The notes: a model not told the origin generated them from the sequence alone. A DNA stretch of 64,000 nt from Microbacterium sp. Yaish 1 (GCF_002245215.1 NZ_NPMR01000002.1:496001-560000); one strand, 5' to 3'. Counted from the first letter of the stretch, positions 1-8,079 are shown. Program-made: numbers and translations.

Positions 1-751
1 GGATCACGCCGGCGAGCACGGTCGACACCGAGCCGGTCCCGAGGTTGCCCTGCAGCGTGACGAGCCCGAGGGGCAGGGTGAAGTTCTGCTCGCTGATCGT
101 GAGGATCAGAGGCCGAAAGAACTCGTTCCAGTGATAGTTGAAGGCGAGGATGCCGACGATCGCGAGCCCGGGCGTCGCGAGGGGCAGGTAGATGCTGAAG
201 AAGACCTTCCACGGCCCGGCCCCGTCGATCTGCGCCGCCTCTGCCAGCTCGGCCGGCAGGCCGAGGAAATACTGACGCATCAGGAACGTCCCGAAGGCGG
301 TCGGCAGCATCGGCACGATGAGCGCGAGAAGCGTATCGGCGAGCCCCATCCCGCGGATGAGCATGAAGACCGGCACGATCGTCACCTGCATCGGCACCAT
401 CATCGTGGCGATGATCAGGCCGAACAGGAGCTTCTTGCTGCGGAACTCGTACCTCGCGAAGACGTACCCGGCCATCGCAGCCGTCAGCATCTGCCCGGCA
501 GCGATGAGAAGCGTCACGAGAGCGCTGTTCCAGGTGTACAGCAGGACCGGGATCTTGTCGAACACGTCGGCGAAGGCGGCGAACCCCACCGTGGCCCGCC
601 CGGTGTCGACGTCGTTCGGCGTCAGCGCCGTGATGAGCGTCCAGATGACGGGGGCCAGGGTGAAGAAGGCGGCTATGCCGAGGAGTGCGAAGCGGCCGGC
701 GGTCGCCAGACGCGGGCGCGCCGAACGGGCGGAGACGGTTGCGATGGACAT
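1..751 (-). CDS. Carbohydrate ABC transporter permease, MalG type (partial, C-terminus beyond left edge)
   Basis: This is the second inner-membrane subunit of a sugar importer. About 250 codons are present before the gene leaves the window; family members are usually 270-300 residues, so roughly the last 25-50 are missing. The N-terminus is basic, followed by a first membrane segment near residues 21-42 and further segments after residue 75. The cytoplasmic EAA loop that docks on the ATPase is visible near residues 168-190 (LAEAAQIDGAGPW). The ATG at 751 lies 9 bases after the stop of the MalF-type gene, with a GAGG ribosome site inside that gene's end, so the two are cotranscribed. No ATPase gene is in view; many actinobacteria share one MsiK-type ATPase among such systems. 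Confidence 0.93.
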   Translation of the reverse strand, partial: MSIATVSARSARPRLATAGRFALLGIAAFFTLAPVIWTLITALTPNDVDTGRATVGFAAFADVFDKIPVLLYTWNSALVTLLIAAGQMLTAAMAGYVFARYEFRSKKLLFGLIIATMMVPMQVTIVPVFMLIRGMGLADTLLALIVPMLPTAFGTFLMRQYFLGLPAELAEAAQIDGAGPWKVFFSIYLPLATPGLAIVGILAFNYHWNEFFRPLILTISEQNFTLPLGLVTLQGNLGTGSVSTVLAGVI

Positions 752-760
752 GACGGACCT

Positions 761-1717
761 CTACCCGTAGAAGACGAAGCGCTTGCTGAGCTGGAACTGG
801 ATGGCGGTGACGAGCATGATCAGCAACGTCAGGACGATGCCGATCGCCGCTGCCGCGCCGAACTCGAGCCGCTGGAAGGCCGACTCGTAGATGACCATGA
901 CGGCGGTACGGGTCTCATCGCCGGGACCGCCGCGGGTGAGCACGTAGGGCTGGTCGAAGATCTGCAGCGCGCTGATGATCGCCATGACGGAGGCGACCAG
1001 CAGCGTGGGGCTGATCAGCGGCAGGGTGACGTGCCGGAACTGCGACCACCCGGTGGCACCGTCCAGCGACGACGCCTCGTAGACCTCCCGCGGGATCGCG
1101 GCGAGCCCGCCGATGAAGAGCAGGAACGTGAAGCCGAAGTTCTGCCAGACGTACACGAACAGCACGACGACCTTGGCCCCGATCCCCGTCGTCAACCACC
1201 CGATCTTCCCGACGCCGAGGAAGGCAAGGAGCTGATTGACGAGACCGAACTCCTGGTTGAACAAGTAGGCCATGACGAGCGACACGGAGGCGGCCGACAG
1301 CACGAGGGGGAAGAAGAGCGCGGAGCGGAAGACGGTGCGCAGCCATTCGGGCATGCGCGACTGCACCAGAATCGCCAGCAGCAGAGCGACGCCGAGCTGC
1401 AGGACCACGGCGACCGCGACGAAGCCGACGGTGTTCAGGAACGACACGCGCACGGTCGGGTTGGCCGCCAGGTCGACGAAGTTGTCGATCCCGACGAACT
1501 CTGGAGCCGAGATGATGTCCCAGCGGAAGAACGCCAGCGCGAACGAGCCCAGGATGGGCAGGAAGCTGAACAGTCCCAGCCCGATGAGTGTCGGCGCGAG
1601 GAACGTCCAGACGAGCAGTCGAGGCGGGCGGCCGCTGCGGGCTCGGCGAGCCGCTGCGGTGTCGGCGGTGACCACGGCGACCGTAGGCGGAATCGGAGCG
1701 AGAGATGAGGTGGACAT
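761..1717 (-). CDS. Carbohydrate ABC transporter permease, MalF type
   Basis: First membrane subunit of the same sugar importer, 318 residues, a normal length. Six hydrophobic segments are visible, the first at about residues 32-56 (WTFLAPTLIGLGLFSF). The EAA loop (EASSLDGATGWSQFRHVTLP) lies near residues 212-231. An upstream in-frame TTG at 1720 exists, but the ATG at 1717 is preferred because it forms a TGATG junction with the stop of the binding-protein gene, typical of translational coupling. The substrate cannot be told from sequence; LacI control and the neighbouring binding protein point to a mono- or oligosaccharide. Confidence 0.93.
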   Translation of the reverse strand: MSTSSLAPIPPTVAVVTADTAAARRARSGRPPRLLVWTFLAPTLIGLGLFSFLPILGSFALAFFRWDIISAPEFVGIDNFVDLAANPTVRVSFLNTVGFVAVAVVLQLGVALLLAILVQSRMPEWLRTVFRSALFFPLVLSAASVSLVMAYLFNQEFGLVNQLLAFLGVGKIGWLTTGIGAKVVVLFVYVWQNFGFTFLLFIGGLAAIPREVYEASSLDGATGWSQFRHVTLPLISPTLLVASVMAIISALQIFDQPYVLTRGGPGDETRTAVMVIYESAFQRLEFGAAAAIGIVLTLLIMLVTAIQFQLSKRFVFYG

Positions 1718-3099
1718 CAACGTCCCTTCAGAGCGATTTCGAGGTCACGCTGCATCGTCTCGAGTCCCCGGCGCACGCCGCCGGGACCGTTCGTGATGGT
1801 TGCGACGACGTTCTTGATGAGGGCCGACTCGACCGCCGCCTGCTGCGGCGGGGCCGGCATCGGCGCGGTATCGGGGAATCGGTCGAGAGTGTCGTAGAAC
1901 ACCTCCCAGTGCCGCGGACCGACCCCCGCCCCGTACAGCTCCGTGTTGAGCGAGCGGCGGGGCAGCGACGAGTCGGGCCGGGTGTGGGCCAGCCCCATGC
2001 CCTCGCGCGAGATGCAGTACTTCATCCATTCCCAGGCTTGGTCCTTACGGGGTGAGGTCCGCATCATCGCGTAGCCACCCGCGCCGAATTGATGTCGCTG
2101 ACTGCGCATTTGGGGGAAGTAGGTGACGTCGTACGCGTCGTTCGGGAAGCCCGCCTCGTTCAGCCCGTGTACCCAGAAGCCGCCGGAGGGGGTCATACCG
2201 ACCGATCCGCGCGCGAAGAGCGAGACGAGCTCGTTGCCGCCGCCCTGGGCCGGGTTGGCGGCGAGGCCCTCGGCGACCATGCGCTGCAGCACCTCGAAGC
2301 TCTCCACCGTGCGCTCGCCGAGTGCGTCGGCTCCCCGCCAGAGGAAACCCCCGCCGCGCGGTTTGTCATTCGGATAGAACTGCGACCAGAACCAGTCGCC
2401 GCCGCTCGCTTTCTCCTCGGTGAGGAAGCTGGCGTCGTTGACGTAGAGCCAGGGCACGACACCGCCCCACAGGCGGTTGTTCCAGAAGTACGGCAGGAAC
2501 GAGCCGGACGCGCTGTCGCGCATGGTTCGCGCGACCGAGAAGAAGTCATCGACGGTCCAGTCGTCCCGGGGTCGCTCGAGGCCCGCGCGCTCGAGCGCCG
2601 CGGTGTTGTAGAACACGTTGGCCGCGTTGAAGTTGTCGGGCAGCTGGAAGAGACTCCCCTGGTACATGAACGACTCGACGAGGCTCGGGTGCACGTCGTC
2701 GAAGTAGTCGCGCAGCTCCGCGGCGTCGCGGCGCACGAACTCGTCGATCGGGTGCGCGAGGCGCTCGGCGAACAGCTGCGTGCCCTCGGTGGCGACCGAG
2801 ACGACATCGGGCGCGTCGCCTGCGGCGACCATCGTCAGGATCTTCGCGAAGAAGTTGCTCCAATCCTGCCCCTGGATGGCCACGATCCGCACCGGGATGT
2901 CGGGATGCAGCCGCTGGAAACCGTCAACGAGCGACTGCCGCGCTGCGGCGTCCTGTGCGGTGCCGAACAGCGCCACCGTGAGGACATCGGATCTACGGCC
3001 GGGGATGTCGGAACCGGTCAGTCTCGGCCATGAGACCGCCGTGCCGACGACGCCTAGCCCGAGGAGGGCGAGGGTCGCCCGTCGAGTGAGTTCAACCAC
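1717..3099 (-). CDS. Sugar ABC transporter substrate-binding protein (family 1 extracellular solute-binding protein)
   Basis: Extracellular sugar-capturing subunit, 460 residues. The open frame extends upstream to 3177, but the GTG at 3099 has GGAG seven bases before it and directly starts the export signal, so it is the better start. The signal carries an RR pair (TRRATLALLG) followed by a hydrophobic core, resembling a Tat signal; I see no lipobox cysteine. The body matches MalE/UgpB-like proteins: a mature start with VALFGTA, an aromatic-rich middle (PYFWNNRLWGG) and the late YAMMRTSPRKDQAWEWMKY helix region. It is first in the operon with the two permeases and is read from a promoter covered by the LacI-type operator. 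Confidence 0.92.
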   Translation of the reverse strand: MVELTRRATLALLGLGVVGTAVSWPRLTGSDIPGRRSDVLTVALFGTAQDAAARQSLVDGFQRLHPDIPVRIVAIQGQDWSNFFAKILTMVAAGDAPDVVSVATEGTQLFAERLAHPIDEFVRRDAAELRDYFDDVHPSLVESFMYQGSLFQLPDNFNAANVFYNTAALERAGLERPRDDWTVDDFFSVARTMRDSASGSFLPYFWNNRLWGGVVPWLYVNDASFLTEEKASGGDWFWSQFYPNDKPRGGGFLWRGADALGERTVESFEVLQRMVAEGLAANPAQGGGNELVSLFARGSVGMTPSGGFWVHGLNEAGFPNDAYDVTYFPQMRSQRHQFGAGGYAMMRTSPRKDQAWEWMKYCISREGMGLAHTRPDSSLPRRSLNTELYGAGVGPRHWEVFYDTLDRFPDTAPMPAPPQQAAVESALIKNVVATITNGPGGVRRGLETMQRDLEIALKGR

Positions 3100-3152
3100 G
3101 TCGTTGCTCCTGCGTGTCGGATCACCGTCGGATCCGGCGACCACTGCTTGGA

Positions 3153-3170
3153 TGCTGAATGCGTTCAGCA
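3153..3170. promoter_or_regulatory. LacI-family operator, copy 1
   Basis: TGCTGAATGCGTTCAGCA is an almost perfect dyad with arms GCTGAA/TTCAGC around four central bases. It would cover the start point of transcription predicted for the binding-protein operon, a normal site for repression. The same arms with the same spacing recur 58 bases further right. Confidence 0.75.
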
Positions 3171-3175
3171 GGAGC

Positions 3176-3181
3176 AACGTA
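3176..3181 (-). promoter_or_regulatory. Putative -10 box of the sugar transporter operon
   Basis: TACGTT read on the minus strand, followed after about six bases by operator copy 1. No good -35 box is seen, so the call is tentative. Confidence 0.4.
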
Positions 3182-3186
3182 GCATC

Positions 3187-3227
3187 TTGGGGTGCGGGGC
3201 GCTACGGGTAAGCTGAACCAATTCAGC
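3187..3227 (+). promoter_or_regulatory. lacI-type regulator promoter with operator copy 2
   Basis: A TTGGGG/TAAGCT pair with a 16-base spacer (-35 at 3187-3192, -10 at 3209-3214) precedes the regulator gene. Operator copy 2, GCTGAA-CCAA-TTCAGC at 3212-3227, overlaps the -10 box and start point, which would give autorepression. Confidence 0.55.
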
Positions 3228-3301
3228 ACAGCGCATCCGCTGAGCCGTCGATGAACGATGAACACTGAGCCATCGCTGCCGCCACCACGAGGGAGTGTCG
3301 C

Positions 3302-4333
3302 ATGACAGAGCCGACGCGTAGGGCGACCCTCGCCGACGTCGCCGCACGCGCAGGCATGTCGAAGGCCGCGGTGAGCATGATCCTCAACGATCGTCCCGGC
3401 TCGCGACTCTCCGCCGCAGCAGCAGAGCGGGTTCGCGCCGCCGCCGCAGAGCTCGACTACCGCCCCAATCCCGCCGCCCGGATCCTGCGCAAGGGCCGGA
3501 CGCGCACGATCGGTTTCATCTCCGACGAGGTCACCTTGACCCGGCAGGCGTCCGGCCTTCTTGGAGGCGCGCTCGAGGTCGCCAAGGCGCACGATCACAC
3601 GGTGCTCATCGCCGAGACAGGCGGGGCGGACGGCGCGATCGATGAGGCCTTCGAGACGATGATCGATCATCGCGTCGACGGCATCCTGATCGGTTTGATG
3701 CGGGCCCGCCGTATCGCACTGCCGACGACCTCCACCGATGTGCCGATCGTGCTCGTCAACGGCGTGACCGCCGACGGCCATGCCAGCGTCCTGCCCGACG
3801 AACGCGCGGCGGGTCGGGCAGTCGCGGAGCGCCTCGTCCGTGCGGGGCATTCGCGGATCGGCGTGGTGGGGCGGCTACCCGACGCGCACGTCCGCGACCT
3901 CTCGCAGAGCGCCACGATCGCCCTCCGCTTCGCGGGTATCGACGCCGCGTTCGCCGGCGCTGGTATCGAGCCGGTGCAGATTCCGATGCTCGATTGGCAA
4001 CCGGACCTCGGTTTCGACGGTACGGTCCGGCTGCTCGACGAGCACCCCGACGTCACCGCCCTCCTCGCTGGCAACGATGCTGTCGCGCTCGGCGCCTACC
4101 AGGCCCTCGCTCAAGCGGGACTGCGCATTCCCGATGACATGTCGGTCATCTCTTTCGACGACGAAGTGCTCGCGGGGTATCAGCGCCCGGGTCTGACGAC
4201 AGCGCGGCTGCCGTACCCCGAGATCGGAGCATTGGGCGCCGAGATGCTGCTCGGTCGCCGTGATCTTTCGAACGAGCTGGTCGAGATGCCGATCGTGGAG
4301 CGAGCGTCGCTCGGTCCACCGCGACGGGCCTGA
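3302..4333 (+). CDS. LacI family transcriptional regulator
   Basis: Sugar-responsive DNA-binding repressor of 343 residues. The helix-turn-helix is at the N-terminus (TLADVAARAGMSKAAVSMIL), followed by the hinge helix (YRPNPAARILRKG) and a periplasmic-binding-protein-like sensor domain with the typical DVTALLAGNDAVALGAYQAL and late ISFDDEVLAGYQRPGLTT stretches. The ATG has a GAGGGAG ribosome site. It is divergent from the sugar importer at 1-3099, and two identical-arm operators lie in between, so it most likely represses both that operon and itself and lets go when the transported sugar or a derivative binds. Confidence 0.95.
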   Translation: MTEPTRRATLADVAARAGMSKAAVSMILNDRPGSRLSAAAAERVRAAAAELDYRPNPAARILRKGRTRTIGFISDEVTLTRQASGLLGGALEVAKAHDHTVLIAETGGADGAIDEAFETMIDHRVDGILIGLMRARRIALPTTSTDVPIVLVNGVTADGHASVLPDERAAGRAVAERLVRAGHSRIGVVGRLPDAHVRDLSQSATIALRFAGIDAAFAGAGIEPVQIPMLDWQPDLGFDGTVRLLDEHPDVTALLAGNDAVALGAYQALAQAGLRIPDDMSVISFDDEVLAGYQRPGLTTARLPYPEIGALGAEMLLGRRDLSNELVEMPIVERASLGPPRRA

Positions 4334-4381
4334 GCCAGACCGCACGACGCGGTCCACCGAAGACCCGCAGTCCGGATGTCG

Positions 4382-4387
4382 TAGAAT
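4382..4387 (+). promoter_or_regulatory. -10 box, probable leaderless transcript
   Basis: TAGAAT ends five bases before the GTG at 4393, and no ribosome site is present in between. Confidence 0.5.
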
Positions 4388-4392
4388 TCCCT

Positions 4393-5874
4393 GTGCTTCC
4401 CGACACGATCTCCCCCGCTTCCGTCGCGCCCAGCGGCATCGATCCGGCCGACCTCGCCGCGACGCTGCGCGTTCTGGAGCAGCTCGCCGACATCGACCAC
4501 GCGCACCCGGACTACGTCACGGTGCGTCGCGCGACGGCGGCGATGTTCAAGGCGGCGAAGAAGGTGCGGCGCCGCGAGATCCGGGATGCCGTTGCCTCCG
4601 CCGACCGTGCCGTGGTGCACGCCACCGCGACCGGCGCCCCCGACCGCATCGACGACGAGACCCGCGGCATCCCGATCTCGTCGTCGACGACCGCTCCGAT
4701 CGCCGGCACCCTCATCAAGGCGCGCGCCTGCTACATCTGCAAGCAGCCGTACACGATCGTGGACGCCTTCTACCACCAGCTGTGCCCGGACTGCGCCGCT
4801 CTCAGCCACGCGAAGCGCGACGCCCGCACCGATCTCACGGGACGCCGGGCGCTGCTCACCGGCGGGCGCGCCAAGATCGGGATGTACATCGCATTGCGGC
4901 TGCTGCGCGACGGCGCGCACACCACCATCACGACGCGCTTCCCCCGCGACGCGGTCCGCCGGTTCACGAGCCTTCCCGACTCGGCGGAATGGATCGACCG
5001 GCTCAAGGTCGTGGGCATCGATCTGCGCGACCCCGCTCAGGTCGTCGGGCTCGCGGATGACGTCGCCGCGGCCGGTCCGCTCGACATCCTGATCAACAAC
5101 GCCACCCAAACGGTGCGACGCTCCCCCGGCGCCTACCAGCCCCTCGTCGACGCCGAGCTCTCACCGCTGCCGGACGGACCGCTGCCCGAGCTGGTCACCT
5201 TCGGCCACACGAACGACATGCACCCGCAAGCGCTCGAGCGTTCGGTGAACGCTCACCCCATCCTCGCCGCCGCAGCCTCGCGCGCCGACGAGCTCACCGA
5301 GCAGGCGATGGCCGCGGGTTCGAGCTCGCTCGAACGCCTCGCCGCCGGCACAGCGATCGACGCCGGCGGACTCATTCCCGACCTCGACAGCGTGAACTCG
5401 TGGACGCAGCGCGTCGGCGATGTCGACCCGCTCGAGATGCTCGAGGTCCAGCTCGCCAACACCACCGCGCCCTTCCTGCTCGTCTCGAAGCTGCGCGCCT
5501 CGCTGGCCGCGAGCCCGGCCCGCCGCACCTACGTCGTCAACGTCAGCGCGATGGAGGGCGTGTTCAACCGCGGCTACAAGGGCCCCGGTCACCCGCACAC
5601 GAACATGGCCAAGGCCGCCGTCAACATGCTCACGCGCACGAGCGCCCGCGAGATGTTCGAGACCGACGGCATCCTGATGACGAGCGTCGACACCGGATGG
5701 ATCACCGACGAGCGTCCCCATCCGACCAAGGTGCGTCTCGCTGAGGAGGGCTTCCACGCCCCGCTCGACCTCGTCGACGGCGCGGCGCGCGTCTACGACC
5801 CGATCGTCCGCGGCGAGGCCGGCGAAGATCTGTTCGGGGTCTTCCTCAAGGACTACTCCCCCGGCGCATGGTGA
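4393..5874 (+). CDS. SDR-family oxidoreductase-like protein with N-terminal zinc ribbon
   Basis: A 493-residue protein of unknown role. Residues 1-105 are helical and charged. Next comes a four-cysteine zinc-ribbon-like segment (C113, C116, C131, C134). From about residue 147 a Rossmann domain follows with a nucleotide-binding TGGRAKIG turn, an LINNATQ motif and an NVSAMEG serine strand typical of short-chain dehydrogenases. The catalytic YxxxK is not canonical: Lys407 is there but the expected Tyr is Thr403 (TNMAK), so classical dehydrogenase chemistry is doubtful. A roughly 120-residue insert separates the NNA and serine motifs. The GTG start is chosen because it begins the conserved-looking reading frame directly behind a -10 box. 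It overlaps the next small gene by seven bases. Confidence 0.8.
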   Translation: MLPDTISPASVAPSGIDPADLAATLRVLEQLADIDHAHPDYVTVRRATAAMFKAAKKVRRREIRDAVASADRAVVHATATGAPDRIDDETRGIPISSSTTAPIAGTLIKARACYICKQPYTIVDAFYHQLCPDCAALSHAKRDARTDLTGRRALLTGGRAKIGMYIALRLLRDGAHTTITTRFPRDAVRRFTSLPDSAEWIDRLKVVGIDLRDPAQVVGLADDVAAAGPLDILINNATQTVRRSPGAYQPLVDAELSPLPDGPLPELVTFGHTNDMHPQALERSVNAHPILAAAASRADELTEQAMAAGSSSLERLAAGTAIDAGGLIPDLDSVNSWTQRVGDVDPLEMLEVQLANTTAPFLLVSKLRASLAASPARRTYVVNVSAMEGVFNRGYKGPGHPHTNMAKAAVNMLTRTSAREMFETDGILMTSVDTGWITDERPHPTKVRLAEEGFHAPLDLVDGAARVYDPIVRGEAGEDLFGVFLKDYSPGAW

Positions 5875-6080
5875 GGCTGCCCGCTCCCGGCGCTCGCGTC
5901 GTCGTGCGCTACCTGCTGCCGACGGGACAGGCGACGGATGCTCTCGGCGAGCTGCTGAGCGCGGACGACGAGCTGGTCGTGGTGGACGGCAAGCGCGGTG
6001 TCGAGCGCATCCGCCGCTCGGACATCGTCGCGGCGAAACCCGTTCCGCCGCCGCCGGCACCGCGGCCGCGTCGCGCCTGA
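5868..6080 (+). CDS. Small SH3-like barrel protein (resembles the N-terminal domain of Rv0428c-type acetyltransferases)
   Basis: A 70-residue protein that starts inside the last codons of the SDR-like gene and is surely cotranscribed with it. Alternating beta-strand pattern (ARVVVRYLLP, DELVVVDGKRGVERIRRSDIVAAK) followed by a proline/arginine tail suggests a single SH3-like barrel. I recall the same strand pattern at the front of the GNAT acetyltransferases related to mycobacterial Rv0428c, but here no acetyltransferase domain follows. The function is unknown; the family link is from memory of motif style and is moderate at best. Confidence 0.6.
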   Translation: MVRLPAPGARVVVRYLLPTGQATDALGELLSADDELVVVDGKRGVERIRRSDIVAAKPVPPPPAPRPRRA

Positions 6081-6108
6081 CGCTCGCTTCTGCGGCGGGG
6101 CACGCAAA

Positions 6109-6141
6109 AGCCCGCGAGCCGATGACTCGGACTCGCGGGCT
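6109..6141 (-). terminator. Rho-independent terminator of the dehydrogenase operon (possibly bidirectional)
   Basis: AGCCCGCGAG/CTCGCGGGCT form a perfect 10-base stem with a further CCGA/TCGG pair inside. On the minus strand the stem is followed by a U run (CUUUU), so it mainly ends the minus-strand transcript; the plus-strand SDR operon ends here too. Confidence 0.8.
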
Positions 6142-6168
6142 CTCGGCTGCGGGATCAGGCGTCCGGCC

Positions 6169-7221
6169 TCAGGCCTCCGAGCGCACCAGGATCTTCGCCC
6201 CGGCCCCACCACGGAGCTTCTCGATGGCGCCGACGACACCGTCGATCGGGACCTCCTCGACCCATCCCGTCGTGTCGTAGACGCCGCGCGACATGGCTTC
6301 GATGACGGCATCGAAGTCGGCCGGCAGGTACGCCAGCGCCCCCGCGATCTCGGTCTCGGCCATCACGAGCTGCGTCGGCGAGAACTCCATCGCGCGCTCG
6401 TGGATCGCCACGACGACGAGGCGCCCGCCGGGCACCAGGCTCGCGAGTCCCGACGTGATGGCGGGGCCGGCGCCTGCGGCGTCGAACGCGACGTCGGCAC
6501 CGCGTCCGTCGGTCAGCTCGGCCACCGCTGCGGCGAGGTCGCCCGAGACAGGGTCGACGACCGAGGCCCCGAGCGCGGCGATCGTCTCGCGCCGCGACGC
6601 GCTCGGCTCCGAGACGAGCACCTTCTCGACACCGTGAGCCTTGAGAGCGAACCAGACTCCGATGCCGATGGGACCGGCACCCGCGACGATCGCGGTCTGC
6701 CCCTCCTTCACGAAGGAGCGCTCGACCGCGTGCCACGCGACGGCCATGGGCTCGACGAGGGCGCCCATCCGCAGATCGACGTTCTCGGGGAGCTTGTGGA
6801 GCATCGACGCCGGAACCGTCGTGAATTCCGCCATGCCGCCGCCGTGAGAGCTGAGGCCGTGGAACCCGATCTTCTGGCAGGCGTTGAACATGCCCTTCTG
6901 GCATGCGGGGCACTCGCCGCAGTAGTAGACGGGCCAGACGGCGGCACGGTCGCCGACCGCGACCCCCTCGACCCCGTCGCCGACCTCGACGACGGTTCCC
7001 GCGAACTCGTGACCGAGGATCTGCGGAAGCTGCGCGCCCGTCACGGGGTGCGGCTCGTCGAGCGTGAGGCCCGCGGCTTCCGGGGCGTAGTAGACGTGCA
7101 GATCCGACCCGCAGATGCCCGCGAAGGCGTTCTTCAGCTTCACCTGGCCTGCGCTCACCGTGGGTTCGTCGACGTTCTCCACGCGGAGGTCTTCCTTCGC
7201 GTGGAACACTGCTGCCTTCAT
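6169..7221 (-). CDS. Zinc-dependent alcohol dehydrogenase, 2,3-butanediol dehydrogenase type
   Basis: Medium-chain NAD(P)-linked dehydrogenase of 350 residues. Catalytic zinc ligands are C37 (GICGSD), H71 and E72 (LGHEF); the structural zinc loop has C101, C104, C107 and C115. The Rossmann turn GAGPIG and the LVEPMAVAWH segment fit the (R,R)-butanediol/sorbitol dehydrogenase branch. The frame runs upstream to 7392, but ATG 7221 has a GAGGAG ribosome site and matches the family N-terminus (MKAAVFHAKEDLRVE). It lies 25 bases behind a TetR gene on the same strand and is probably controlled by it. Acetoin/butanediol is the best-guess substrate; other secondary alcohols are possible. Confidence 0.88.
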   Translation of the reverse strand: MKAAVFHAKEDLRVENVDEPTVSAGQVKLKNAFAGICGSDLHVYYAPEAAGLTLDEPHPVTGAQLPQILGHEFAGTVVEVGDGVEGVAVGDRAAVWPVYYCGECPACQKGMFNACQKIGFHGLSSHGGGMAEFTTVPASMLHKLPENVDLRMGALVEPMAVAWHAVERSFVKEGQTAIVAGAGPIGIGVWFALKAHGVEKVLVSEPSASRRETIAALGASVVDPVSGDLAAAVAELTDGRGADVAFDAAGAGPAITSGLASLVPGGRLVVVAIHERAMEFSPTQLVMAETEIAGALAYLPADFDAVIEAMSRGVYDTTGWVEEVPIDGVVGAIEKLRGGAGAKILVRSEA

Positions 7222-7246
7222 CGTGATCTCCTCTCGTTCGGCTGCG

Positions 7247-7795
7247 TCACCGCAGCCACCATTCCGGTGATGCGGCGAGAATCGCCCTCGTCGCCCACGC
7301 AACGTCGTCCGCGCCGGAGCGCAGCCAGGACTCGATGGCGGCGACCGTCCCGCCCGCCGCGTACGCGACGGCGATCTCTCGCGACGGCACATCGTCGATC
7401 GCGGGTGGTTCGATCTCCGGATGTCGTTCGAGCCATTCCACGAGGCCGCCGGCGACGACCCGCTCGAGCACGTCGCGGATCGGCGCGGCGAGCGAAGGAT
7501 GCAGCGCCCCGCGGTAAACGTCGGCTCGTTCCTTGACGTGCGTGAGCAGCAGGGTCTCGGCGGTCGAGAGCGAGTCGAGCTCGCCGACGTCGGAGAGCAC
7601 CTCCGCCAGCTCGACGCTCAGCGCGTCGGCGACGAGCGAGACCGGGGCATCGGCATGACGGTAGAAGGTGTCGCGCGTCACGCCCGCCGTGCGGCAGATC
7701 TCCGACACCGAAAGGTCGGAGAGCGGGCGCGTCGCAGCCAGATCGAGCGCGGCCCGGCGCAGTGCCTCTCGGCTGCGCATCGACCGCGGGTCCAT
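7247..7795 (-). CDS. TetR family transcriptional regulator
   Basis: 182 residues with an N-terminal helix-turn-helix (LSVSEICRTAGVTRDTFYRHA) and a ligand-binding C-terminal domain without recognisable specificity. It is upstream of the butanediol-type dehydrogenase in one transcription unit, so autoregulation would also control the enzyme. The ATG at 7795 follows a -10 box at exactly six bases, implying a leaderless message; Met6 is an alternative start. A 10-base palindrome sits just upstream of the -10. Confidence 0.87.
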   Translation of the reverse strand: MDPRSMRSREALRRAALDLAATRPLSDLSVSEICRTAGVTRDTFYRHADAPVSLVADALSVELAEVLSDVGELDSLSTAETLLLTHVKERADVYRGALHPSLAAPIRDVLERVVAGGLVEWLERHPEIEPPAIDDVPSREIAVAYAAGGTVAAIESWLRSGADDVAWATRAILAASPEWWLR

Positions 7796-7801
7796 GACGT
7801 C

Positions 7802-7820
7802 AGCCTATCCGACACGTGTC
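7802..7820 (-). promoter_or_regulatory. TetR-dehydrogenase promoter with candidate operator
   Basis: TAGGCT (7807-7802) is six bases from the ATG at 7795. GACACGTGTC (7811-7820), a perfect palindrome, lies between the -10 and where a -35 would be, a usual place for a repressor site. It also contains the stop codon of the upstream small gene. Confidence 0.55.
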
Positions 7821-8073
7821 AGACAGTGGGCGGCTCGCTGCTGGTCGATTCCGCGCCACCGTCGGTGTCGACCTCTCCACCCTCCGATGCGGTCGGGGGC
7901 GTGAGCGGGATCGCGATCGACGCGATACCGCCCCCGCCGAGCAGGTCGCCCGCGGGATCGGCGGGCGGCGGCTCGTCGGGCAGCAGCTCGGCGTTCGACT
8001 TCCGACGAACGGGCTCGGAGGGCAGACCCGCCCATTCGCTCGGTTCTTCGGGTCGCTGCGTGAAGAGTCCCAT
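7819..8073 (-). CDS. Small conserved protein of unknown function
   Basis: 84 residues, starting MGLFTQRPEEPSEWAGLPSE. Longer open frames exist upstream, but the ATG at 8073 is chosen because this N-terminus is one I recall as conserved in Microbacteriaceae and because a CACAAT box lies six bases before it. The protein is acidic, rich in Pro, Glu, Ser and Gly, with one short hydrophobic strand (GGIASIAIPLTPP) and no signal peptide or enzyme motif. The stop falls inside the palindrome upstream of the TetR gene. Confidence 0.7.
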   Translation of the reverse strand: MGLFTQRPEEPSEWAGLPSEPVRRKSNAELLPDEPPPADPAGDLLGGGGIASIAIPLTPPTASEGGEVDTDGGAESTSSEPPTV

Positions 8074-8079
8074 ACGCCC

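Noticed and set aside
131..1708. 525-codon open frame on the plus strand
   Set aside because: It is antisense to both permease genes, its protein is a low-complexity R/E/D-rich string without folds, and the minus-strand genes have clear motifs.
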